Part shown: positions 34,034 to 41,418 of the stretch, in pieces
How the letters are laid out: each line of letters opens with the position of its first letter
How positions within the stretch are numbered: position 1 is the stretch's first letter
Source: Villigracilis sp900696595
Lineage (GTDB): Bacteria > Chloroflexota > Anaerolineae > Anaerolineales > Villigracilaceae
Length of the DNA: 64,000 nt
Direction of reading: 5' to 3'
Assembly: GCA_030263615.1 (NCBI GenBank)
Contig: SZPH01000010.1
Location: 1-64,000, forward strand
Position numbers and translations under genes: made by a program
The notes under the pieces: model-generated
Told to the model about the DNA's origin: nothing
Seen by the model: the letters and a program-made list of their open reading frames with translations, nothing else
The model's database searches: none

Positions 34034-35866
34034 TTATTTAAGCAATTCCTCCAATTTTTCAAGGGTTTCGATTGTTTCTTTACCTATGTAGCTTCTCATA
34101 TACGGGTCGCTTAAACCGTGATCCAATACTTCCGAAAGGGATAACAGCAGGGCTTCGGTAATATCCTTCTTGTTCTTTTGCAAACTCCTGGCAATTGTCA
34201 GGATGAGATCGTGTTGGGCGTCGGCTTTGGCTTTTTCCCTGGCGCGGATCTCAAACGCCTTAGCCCGGCCGGACATCCTTGTAGCGTGTCCCTGTTTTTC
34301 CGCTTCCCAATATTGGACATAATACTTATGGACAGACTGGGGCAGTTCGATGGAAAGGATTTGGAAATCCAACACATATACGCCGAACGCCTGCGTCGCC
34401 TTGTTGAGATCTTTGAATAGATCATCGGAGACGGACGGCGACAGAATTTGCCCTTTTTCGCGATCGGCGATGAGCAGGTCGTCCAGAAAATGTTTGCCAA
34501 TATAACCGGGGACTATGCCGGTGACCTGCCCCCAAACAGCGTCCTCCCAGGTGAATTCTTCCGGCTCTTTATTCGGATCGGGCCAGCGAAACGCGTAGCG
34601 CTCGATGGCTTTTTTGACCGCCTCCGGGTCGTAGGGATGGATGAGGTTAGGCGTGTCCTTTAGTTTTTGCGGATCCCCGATGCGGTACGCTATTCTCGCC
34701 TTCAGTTTTACGGTAATCCCATCCTTTGTCCACACTGAGATAGCATCTTTATCTCCGGCTTCCTTTACTTTGTTTCGCAGATCCACGGGATATTTAATCG
34801 TTTCATGCCGCTCGAGGAATGAGACTCCCGGCCCGACAACGCGCGAAAACTGATTCCCCCGCTCAAGATACAGGGCAGAGCCGTCGAACACAATCAGGAG
34901 AATCGGTCCGCCGAGAGTGCGTGCCGCCCACACGGGCCATTCGTCCTTCTTGAGAAAGTCGCCATTCTGCGCCAGAATATATTTGAATTGGGAGATGGAT
35001 GGGAACCACTCGCTAAACGGCATGGGGAGTTTGATTCGGCCGCCGATGCGGTACTCGATAACCTCCGCCGGGATGACTCCTTCCGGCGGGGCGTAAAACT
35101 CCCGGAAGAATTCTTGCGCCCGGCGGAAGGCGCTCTTCTTTACCAGCAAGAATACGATATATGTCATGAGAAATGTGACGACAATTATGCCCAGGACGAT
35201 CGCCCACGTTTGGTTTTCGTAGACTCTTAAAGATTGTCGTTCATTCTTGATAAGATACCGCTTGCCTTGATCCAGAATGATCCATTTGACGCCAGCCCGT
35301 TTCATCACGACAATGGCGTCGGCGCTCAACGGTTTTCCGTGACTTGAAAAAACTTCCCGATCTCTATTGGATATGGAACCTGCGTCCAGGGCTTCCATTG
35401 AAACTATGTTCAGGGAGAATAAATATTTTTTTACGAACAGATCTCTTAACAAAAACATTACCCCGTTGCGTTTTCCTTTTACATCCAGGGTTTCCCCCTC
35501 GGCCCGGATGATATATTCTATGTCCTTATCCTGGATGATCCACTCATTACCCGGCAGTTGGATTGTCAGGGAAGCCCGGTCGGTCAGCGGCCAGCCGTGA
35601 CTCCTAAACACCTCCCGGAGCGATGCCGATATTTGACCTTGATCCAACTCTGCGGCAAAGCCCCGGTCCATGTCGAATAATTGAAGCTTCAGAGGAAGCG
35701 ATGCAAACAGGAGAAGGACGCCATATAAGAAAACAACGATGAACGAAGCCTTACGGAGACGCGATGCGGCGGGCGCAATTGGACTGGTGTCGTAATAGGC
35801 ATTATCTACCGTATAGGCTGTCTGCCATTTCTTGGGGTCTGTTGAGAAGGGAAATTTCTTTTCCAT
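34034..35866 (-). CDS. SPFH-like membrane protein with internal duplication
   Basis: 610 residues. Two transmembrane helices (about 42-60 and 223-243) enclose two copies of a roughly 57-residue unit (copy 1: VFRSHGWPLTDRASLTIQ; copy 2: VFSSHGKPLSADAIVVMK). A band-7-like region follows (ERGNQFSRVVGPGVSFLERHETIKYPVDLRNK, WTKDGITVKLKARIAYRI) and a coiled coil with EAEKQGHATRMSGRAKAFEIRAREKAKADAQ. Second gene of the island's SPFH pair. The duplicated external unit is not one I recognise. Confidence 0.72.
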   Translation of the reverse strand: MEKKFPFSTDPKKWQTAYTVDNAYYDTSPIAPAASRLRKASFIVVFLYGVLLLFASLPLKLQLFDMDRGFAAELDQGQISASLREVFRSHGWPLTDRASLTIQLPGNEWIIQDKDIEYIIRAEGETLDVKGKRNGVMFLLRDLFVKKYLFSLNIVSMEALDAGSISNRDREVFSSHGKPLSADAIVVMKRAGVKWIILDQGKRYLIKNERQSLRVYENQTWAIVLGIIVVTFLMTYIVFLLVKKSAFRRAQEFFREFYAPPEGVIPAEVIEYRIGGRIKLPMPFSEWFPSISQFKYILAQNGDFLKKDEWPVWAARTLGGPILLIVFDGSALYLERGNQFSRVVGPGVSFLERHETIKYPVDLRNKVKEAGDKDAISVWTKDGITVKLKARIAYRIGDPQKLKDTPNLIHPYDPEAVKKAIERYAFRWPDPNKEPEEFTWEDAVWGQVTGIVPGYIGKHFLDDLLIADREKGQILSPSVSDDLFKDLNKATQAFGVYVLDFQILSIELPQSVHKYYVQYWEAEKQGHATRMSGRAKAFEIRAREKAKADAQHDLILTIARSLQKNKKDITEALLLSLSEVLDHGLSDPYMRSYIGKETIETLEKLEELLK

Positions 35867-35891
35867 TGGCGTCTTTGCTTTCGCAGGCGTC

Positions 35892-37490
35892 TTATTGGCT
35901 GCGGATGGAATTATGCAGTTCCTTGATTTTTTCCTCTTCCTCCGGCGTGTTCTTATGGGCGAAGTCCTGGAGGGCGCTCAAATAGCGCATTGCAATGACG
36001 CGCTTTTTCAACTTATCGTCGTCGCCGGTTTTTTGCAGCGCCTCCGCGATGGAATCGAGCAACTGCCCCTCGGCGTAGGCGCGCGCCTCTTGTTGATCCC
36101 GCTCCGCCGCCGCTTCGGCTTCGGCCAGTTTTTCGTCCCTTCGGCGCTCCCAATCGGCGCCCCAGGCTGTGATCTGTTGTTCTTCAACTCCGTTTTTGTT
36201 GGGGAAATCAAAATTAACGACGCGCGCCACAGCCAGAATAATGCCGCTCGAACGCAAGGTCCATTCGACTCTGGATTTTAATTCCTTTGCAATTTCGTCC
36301 ATGGCGCTGTCCCCTTCCTTGCCGCCCGTAGGGCGCCATAGTTCGTCCAGGTTTTTTTGTGAAATAATCTTGCGGGCTTCTTCTGTGATGACATTCAATG
36401 CCCATTGGTCCCAATGCAATGCCTTGTCCAACATCGCTGCCTTGACGCTGATTGTGCCGATCGCGGCTTGAATCCGGCGATGGGAGAATGGAAAACTGCC
36501 GGTTGTGTAACTCGGCTCCTTTGCATCCTGCAACAGTGGATTTAGCGCGCGCGCGTGGGCGTGCGTTTTATTATCCCACGTATCCGGGTCCATTCGGAAT
36601 GCCGCGAATACGACCGCGGAGAAACTTACCCCGTCCTTGCTGACCACGTCAATTTTGTTCGAGCGAAGTTGCAGGCGCAGGTCAATGATCTGAAGCGCCC
36701 TTTCCAGTTTCCCCGTAAATATCACGCCGGGTCCGTCCACGCGGTTGAATTGAGTTCCGCCGGTTATTCCCACGACGTGATGGGATTTTGTCCAAATCAT
36801 TCCTGGAATTTTATAATCGCGCGTGTAATCGCCGGGTATGCGGATTTCAGGGCTTTTCCAGGCATGGTCCGCGACGACAAGGATCGGGAACTGAAAACCC
36901 CAAGTATAGGATGCCAGGACGAGGAACCGTTTCCATCTTTCACTTCGATCCTCCGGGTCCGAGGCGGGCAGGACGATCATTGCCAGGATGTAAAGCGTCG
37001 AATAATACGTCAAGATAATCGGAACGGAGAAGAGTAGAATGCCCGCCCAGCGTTTCATTACCAGCCAGCCAAGCAACACGACGACGATGTGGCCCATAGC
37101 GGAATACCACCATCGCTTTTCGCCGTTTTCATGCCCGTAAAAATAGGCAATGGCAACGACCGCCAGGATGAGTATTGCCCATTTCCACCACGGTGATATC
37201 CATTTTAGATCCGGAAACCTCTGTATTACCAGCCATGGCGCGATCCAAAAGACAACAACAGCCAGAATTTCCGCAATAATCCAGATGATAATTTGTTGAA
37301 TGACGTCGCGTTTTTTTCGGTTCCTGAAGAAGAAAACAACATCGTAGCCAGCCATGACCGCCAGCGCCGTCCAGGGCAACAGGGAATCGAAAACGGCGTT
37401 GACGGCAGTCAGATAATCGTTCATACTGGCAAAAAATTGTCTGCAAACGCGCTCAAAGGTATTGCCTCCCAAAATCACTAAATCACCCAA
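35892..37490 (-). CDS. SPFH-like multi-pass membrane protein
   Basis: Up to 532 residues. Five or six hydrophobic helices (about 35-55, 65-85, 102-120, 133-150, 155-175, 190-210), then a band-7 core (FNRVDGPGVIFTGKLERALQIIDLRLQLRSN, VSKDGVSFSAVVFAAFRM) and an Ala/Glu-rich coiled coil (EKLAEAEAAAERDQQEARAYAEG). The start is uncertain: TTG at 37490 has a promoter and operator directly upstream; ATG at 37424 is the first strong codon. First gene of the island's leftward transcript. Confidence 0.72.
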   Translation of the reverse strand: MGDLVILGGNTFERVCRQFFASMNDYLTAVNAVFDSLLPWTALAVMAGYDVVFFFRNRKKRDVIQQIIIWIIAEILAVVVFWIAPWLVIQRFPDLKWISPWWKWAILILAVVAIAYFYGHENGEKRWWYSAMGHIVVVLLGWLVMKRWAGILLFSVPIILTYYSTLYILAMIVLPASDPEDRSERWKRFLVLASYTWGFQFPILVVADHAWKSPEIRIPGDYTRDYKIPGMIWTKSHHVVGITGGTQFNRVDGPGVIFTGKLERALQIIDLRLQLRSNKIDVVSKDGVSFSAVVFAAFRMDPDTWDNKTHAHARALNPLLQDAKEPSYTTGSFPFSHRRIQAAIGTISVKAAMLDKALHWDQWALNVITEEARKIISQKNLDELWRPTGGKEGDSAMDEIAKELKSRVEWTLRSSGIILAVARVVNFDFPNKNGVEEQQITAWGADWERRRDEKLAEAEAAAERDQQEARAYAEGQLLDSIAEALQKTGDDDKLKKRVIAMRYLSALQDFAHKNTPEEEEKIKELHNSIRSQ

Positions 37491-37522
37491 ACATTACAGA
37501 AACATTACAGTTAGTATATACT
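37489..37522. promoter_or_regulatory. Divergent promoter with tandem 11-bp operator-like repeats
   Basis: AAACATTACAG occurs twice in tandem (37489-37499, 37500-37510), one helical turn apart, followed by AGTATATACT, which gives a TATACT -10 on both strands. On the minus strand the repeats cover the expected start of transcription of the SPFH gene, a repressor-like position. The S24-domain protein of the same island is a candidate regulator. Confidence 0.55.
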
Positions 37523-37553
37523 CCCCTAAAACCCTTTGTCAAGCGTAAATGTC

Positions 37554-38201
37554 ATGATTTCCCTCGAATTCCACTCCCACACCTCCACCTCAAAAGACTC
37601 CCTGACGGAGCCGGCCGATTTGATCCGCGCGGCGCGGAGGAAGGGACTCGACCGAGTCGTTGTGACCGACCATAATTCGATTGCGGGGGCGAGGGCGGCT
37701 CAGTCCCTGGACCCGGAGTTGATCATCGTGGGCGAGGAGATTATGACGACGCGGGGGGAGATTCTCGCCGCCTTTGTGACGGAGGAGATTCCCGCCGGGT
37801 TGACTCCGCTGGAGACGATTCGGCGGTTAAAGGAGCAGGGAGCGTTCATCAGCGTGTCGCATCCGTTCGATGAGTGGAGGAAGGGCGGATGGAAGGAAGC
37901 GGATTTGCTCGAGATCATCCCTTTCGTGGATGCGATTGAAGTTTTCAATTCGCGCTGCATGGACCCGCGCTTCAATCAACGGGCAAAGGCGTTTGCTGAG
38001 AAGCACAACCTCATAGGGACGGTCGGCTCGGATGCGCACGCAAACTTCGAGCTGGGAAGAGCCATCATGGTGTTGGACCCGTTCAAAGGTCCGGATGGGA
38101 TGCGGAAGGTCATCCGAGGCGCGAAATTCAAGACGAGATTATCCCCCTGGTGGGTGCATCTCTTTTCCCGTTATGCTTCGATGAGAAAGAAACCCGGTTA
38201 A
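37554..38201 (+). CDS. PHP-domain metal-dependent phosphoesterase
   Basis: 215 residues. EFHSHTSTSKDSLTEP (HxH metal motif), VVVTDHNSIAGA, FISVSHPFDEWRKG and TVGSDAHANFELG are the four PHP metal-binding motifs. Small stand-alone PHP proteins hydrolyse phosphoesters such as 3',5'-pAp or RNA ends; the substrate here is unknown. ATG 37554 is chosen since the upstream codons do not match the family. Confidence 0.85.
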   Translation: MISLEFHSHTSTSKDSLTEPADLIRAARRKGLDRVVVTDHNSIAGARAAQSLDPELIIVGEEIMTTRGEILAAFVTEEIPAGLTPLETIRRLKEQGAFISVSHPFDEWRKGGWKEADLLEIIPFVDAIEVFNSRCMDPRFNQRAKAFAEKHNLIGTVGSDAHANFELGRAIMVLDPFKGPDGMRKVIRGAKFKTRLSPWWVHLFSRYASMRKKPG

Positions 38202-38388
38202 TCGCTGGCGATCCCCAACACGGACGTGAAGCCGTGTAAAAAGAAACTGCCGCCGACGAGCGCGGAAAACGCGGATTTTTTTACTCTTTTGTCAGCGTAA
38301 AACCGCGTTCATCTGCGTCCGATAAGAGAACATTAACTTATTTCCGATAACGTCCATTATGTCCCGTTGCGTCTTGCGGCGGCGGTTT
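38202..38388. repeat. Noncoding 187 bp with inverted GCGG/CCGC segments
   Basis: Between convergent genes. It has a small hairpin (ACACGG...CCGTGT, 38219-38239) and a stretch AAAACGCGGATTTTTTTAC ... CCGCGTTCATCTGCGTCC that resembles the interior of the MITE-like element at 56730-56898 and the element at 44279-44396. No gene. Confidence 0.45.
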
Positions 38389-39072
38389 TTAATCCACAAA
38401 CCGATACTTGATCAACGCCCAGACCGCCTCGAAGGCGTCGTGGAGTTTGATCTTCTTGCCCTGCGAGTAATCTCGCGGGTTGAAGGTGATCGGAACTTCG
38501 AAGATGCGGTATTTGCGTTTGAGAATCTTGGCGGTGAATTCCGGCTCGAAGTTGAAACTGTTCGCGCGGATGACCATGCCTTCGATGACCTCCCGGCGGA
38601 AGACCTTGTAGCCGGTTTCCATGTCGGTCAGGATCGTGTCGTAGAGGATGTTGGTCATCAGAGTCAGAGACTTGTTAGCCACCATATGCCAGAACATGGT
38701 GACGCGATGCGCCCTGCCCAGGAAGCGCGAGCCGTACACCACGTCCGCGATGCCCTCTTCGATGGGCTTGAGCAGTTCGGGGTAATCGCGCGGGTCGTAT
38801 TCGAGATCGGCGTCCTGGATTAGAAGCACATCGCCCTTTGCCGCAGTCATACCCGTGCGGACTGCCGCCCCCTTGCCCTGGTTCTTCTCGTGCAGAATGA
38901 CGCGCAGCCCCTTTTTGCCGTCCAGTTTTTTCAGGATGTCGCGCGTGCCGTCCTTGGAACCGTCGTCCACAAGAATGATCTCGTGGGCTTTTTTTGTCGC
39001 TTGCACGCGCTTCAGAATGGTCTCGATGCTTTCAACTTCGTTATAAACGGGGATAATGACGGATAGTTTCAT
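38389..39072 (-). CDS. Family 2 glycosyltransferase, dolichyl-P-mannose-synthase-like
   Basis: 227 residues. The GT-A start MKLSVIIPVYNEVESIETIL, VDDGSKDGTRDIL, GKGAAVRTGMTAAKGDVLLIQDADLEYDPRDYPELL (Asp-x-Asp region) and YKVFRREVIEG fit DPM1/polyprenyl-P-glycosyltransferases without the C-terminal membrane domain. It should load a sugar onto a lipid phosphate. A minus-strand TATAAT (39082-39087) lies 9 nt before the ATG. Confidence 0.88.
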   Translation of the reverse strand: MKLSVIIPVYNEVESIETILKRVQATKKAHEIILVDDGSKDGTRDILKKLDGKKGLRVILHEKNQGKGAAVRTGMTAAKGDVLLIQDADLEYDPRDYPELLKPIEEGIADVVYGSRFLGRAHRVTMFWHMVANKSLTLMTNILYDTILTDMETGYKVFRREVIEGMVIRANSFNFEPEFTAKILKRKYRIFEVPITFNPRDYSQGKKIKLHDAFEAVWALIKYRFVD

Positions 39073-39081
39073 GGCGGCTGG

Positions 39082-39105
39082 ATTATAAACGAAAAGAAGT
39101 ATAAT
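39082..39105. promoter_or_regulatory. Divergent -10 boxes
   Basis: TATAAT on the minus strand (39082-39087, for the glycosyltransferase) and on the plus strand (39100-39105, for the AAA gene) lie 12 bp apart. -35 boxes are poor. Confidence 0.5.
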
Positions 39106-39149
39106 CGGCTCAAACAGGAAACAACCCTTCCCAGCACCCGGTGACGCGC

Positions 39150-40481
39150 ATGGTCGTAAAACAAACAGGACAAATTCCCCCTTCCTCCGCCGGCGGTTTT
39201 ATTCCGCCCCAGATCAACAGCCTTGAAGACACCGGTCTGTCCACGCTTTGGCTTCAAGACCTGATTCTCAAGGTGCTGTACTTTCGCGGTTATCTTACCG
39301 GGAGCAAAATAGCGGATGAGATCACGCTTCCGTTCGCCGGTGTGACGGATCAGCTGCTGACAACCCTCAAGCAGGAAAAATCCATCGAGGTCAAATCGTC
39401 GCAGGGCGGCTTGGGCGAAGGCTCCTACACCTACGGCATCACAAGCGCCGGCATTGTCCGCGCGCGCGAGGCGTTGGAGCGCAGTCAATATGCGGGACCG
39501 GCGCCCGTCCCCTTTGAAGTCTATAACGAATCGATTCGTCGTCAAAAGAGCGGACGAGTCGCCGTCACCACCCGCACCATGCGGCAGATTCTTTCGCAAT
39601 TGGTCATCTCTGAGGCTTCGTTTCAGCGGCTGGGTCCCGCCCTCAACTCCGGCACTTCGATCTTTATGTACGGTCCCCCCGGCAACGGCAAGACCAGCAT
39701 CGCGCGCGCGTTTGGCAACCTCGTCCTCAGCCAGAACATGTACATCCCTTATGCGTTGTATTTGGATGGGCAGGTTATCAAAGTCTATGACGCGGTCAGC
39801 CATAGCCTCGCGCCGGATAACGACGCCAACTCCAACCCGACCGGGACGTTGCGCGGATCCAGCCGCCGCGACCCGCGCTGGGTGAAGATTCGCCGCCCGT
39901 TCATCGTCGTCGGCGGCGAGTTGACTCTCGAAGGTCTCGACCTGGTCTTCGACGACACCACCAAATTCTATGAAGCGCCGTTCCAGGTCAAAGCCAACGG
40001 CGGCATCCTGCTCATTGACGATTTCGGACGCCAGCAGGTGCGCCCGCGCGATCTGCTCAACCGCTGGATCGTCCCGCTCGAAAACCGCGTGGACTTCCTG
40101 CGCCTCCATACCGGACGCAAAGTGGAAGTCCCCTTCGACGTCTTGATCGTCTTCTCGACCAATCTCCCCCCCAAAGACCTCGTGGACGAAGCCTTCCTCA
40201 GGCGTTTGCGCCACAAGATCGAGATCGGCGACCCGTCCTTCGAAGAATATCGTGAGATATTCAAGCGCGTCGCGCAGGATAAGCGCATCGAATACAACGA
40301 CCAGGGCTTGGCGTATCTCTTGCAGGAATGGTACATCAAACGCAATCGCAAACTGCGCGCCTCGCATCCGCGCGACCTGTGCGACCAGATATTAGACATC
40401 TCCTCCTACCTGGCTGTTCCGCCGACCATGAATCGTGAAATGATTGACCGCGCCGCCCAGGCATATTTCGTGGATATTTAA
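39150..40481 (+). CDS. AAA ATPase with N-terminal winged-helix region
   Basis: 443 residues from ATG 39150 (a GTG at 39141 is also possible; neither has an RBS). About 20-110 looks like a winged helix (FRGYLTGSKIADEI, GLGEGSYTYGITSAG). The ATPase follows: Walker A GPPGNGKTSIARAF, Walker B GILLIDDFGRQQ, sensor 1 VIVFSTNLPPKDL, Arg finger region FLRRLRHKIEIGDPS. I know it only as a conserved Chloroflexota-type ATPase; function unknown, possibly linked to envelope secretion. Confidence 0.75.
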   Translation: MVVKQTGQIPPSSAGGFIPPQINSLEDTGLSTLWLQDLILKVLYFRGYLTGSKIADEITLPFAGVTDQLLTTLKQEKSIEVKSSQGGLGEGSYTYGITSAGIVRAREALERSQYAGPAPVPFEVYNESIRRQKSGRVAVTTRTMRQILSQLVISEASFQRLGPALNSGTSIFMYGPPGNGKTSIARAFGNLVLSQNMYIPYALYLDGQVIKVYDAVSHSLAPDNDANSNPTGTLRGSSRRDPRWVKIRRPFIVVGGELTLEGLDLVFDDTTKFYEAPFQVKANGGILLIDDFGRQQVRPRDLLNRWIVPLENRVDFLRLHTGRKVEVPFDVLIVFSTNLPPKDLVDEAFLRRLRHKIEIGDPSFEEYREIFKRVAQDKRIEYNDQGLAYLLQEWYIKRNRKLRASHPRDLCDQILDISSYLAVPPTMNREMIDRAAQAYFVDI

Positions 40482-40515
40482 CCCCGCTTCGCGCCCCGCC
40501 TCTGCCTGTTTCTCC

Positions 40516-41274
40516 ATGTTAGACAGTTTCCCACGCCCCATCCTTCTAGCCCACCGCGGAGATTATAAATACGCGCCCGAGAACACCCTCCCGGCGTTTT
40601 CTCAAGCCATCCAAAAAGGCGCGGACGGAGTCGAACTCGACGCCAAACTGACCGCTGACGGGCAGGTCGTCGTCATCCACGACGAGACCGTCAACCGCAC
40701 AACCGGCGCGAACGGCAGGGTCGGATCATTCACCCTCGAAGCGATCCGCAAACTGGACGCCGGTTCCTGGTTCGACGAAAAATTCGCGGGGACGAAAATC
40801 CCCCTGCTCGAAGAAGTCTTCGAAACCGTGGGGCGGGATAAACTCATCAACATCGAGTTGACCAATTACTTCTCCCTGTGTGATGGGCTTGTCGTAAAAG
40901 TCTGCGAGTTGCTCAAGCGCCATAACAACGCCGGGCAAATCATCTTCTCCTCCTTCGCTCCCTCCAACCTTAAAATGGCCGCGCAACTTATTCCCGAAAT
41001 CCCGCGCGGGTTGCTCGCCCACGCCGGTCTGTGGGGGTTATGGGCGCGTTCCTTCGGTTTCATGTTCGGCGATTACCAGGCATTGCATCCGCATATTACC
41101 AACGTCAGCCGCGAACAGATTCAACGCATTCACCGCGTCAACCGCCGCGTACACGTCTGGACGGCGAACGAACCGGAGGATATCCGCCGTCTGCGCGATT
41201 GGGGCGCGGACGGCATCATCACCGACGACCCGGCGACCGCCGTCAAAGCGCTCGGCGGGCGAAGTCAGAGTTGA
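40516..41274 (+). CDS. Glycerophosphodiester phosphodiesterase
   Basis: 252 residues. AHRGDYKYAPENTLPAF (catalytic His and Glu-Asn), DGVELDAKLTADGQVVVIHDETVNRTT (metal Glu/Asp, second His) and VWTANEPEDIRRLRDWGADGIITDDP are all intact. It releases glycerol 3-phosphate from phospholipid headgroup diesters. The Met at 40516 starts the canonical fold; the open frame upstream overlaps the AAA gene and is ignored. Confidence 0.92.
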   Translation: MLDSFPRPILLAHRGDYKYAPENTLPAFSQAIQKGADGVELDAKLTADGQVVVIHDETVNRTTGANGRVGSFTLEAIRKLDAGSWFDEKFAGTKIPLLEEVFETVGRDKLINIELTNYFSLCDGLVVKVCELLKRHNNAGQIIFSSFAPSNLKMAAQLIPEIPRGLLAHAGLWGLWARSFGFMFGDYQALHPHITNVSREQIQRIHRVNRRVHVWTANEPEDIRRLRDWGADGIITDDPATAVKALGGRSQS

Positions 41275-41392
41275 AAACCTCAGTTTGCTTTTGCGCGGGC
41301 GCAAACTAAAGTTTGCGGTACGAAGATTTTTCACAACGTTGAAAACCTCAGTTTGCTTTTGCGCGGGCGCAAACTAAAGTTTGCGGTACGAA
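41270..41392. repeat. Two identical 55-bp hairpin repeats in tandem
   Basis: Copies at 41270-41324 and 41338-41392 are identical (GTTGAAAACCTCAGTTTGC ... GGTACGAA), 68 bp apart. GCAAACTAAAGTTTGC forms a hairpin, and the outer TTTGC can also pair. A third diverged copy is at 33965. The end of the second copy supplies TTGCGG (41381-41386), exactly 17 bp before TATAAA at 41404-41409, so it may donate the -35 of the next gene. Confidence 0.85.
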
Positions 41393-41403
41393 CCGCGCTA
41401 TGT

Positions 41404-41409
41404 TATAAA
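41404..41409 (+). promoter_or_regulatory. -10 box of the GH3 gene
   Basis: TATAAA, 9 nt before ATG 41419, no Shine-Dalgarno: predicted leaderless start. Confidence 0.5.
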
Positions 41410-41418
41410 AGCGGGACA

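Noticed and set aside
39069..40367. 432-codon minus-strand ORF opposite the AAA gene
   Set aside because: Shadow of the AAA ATPase whose Walker motifs are intact.
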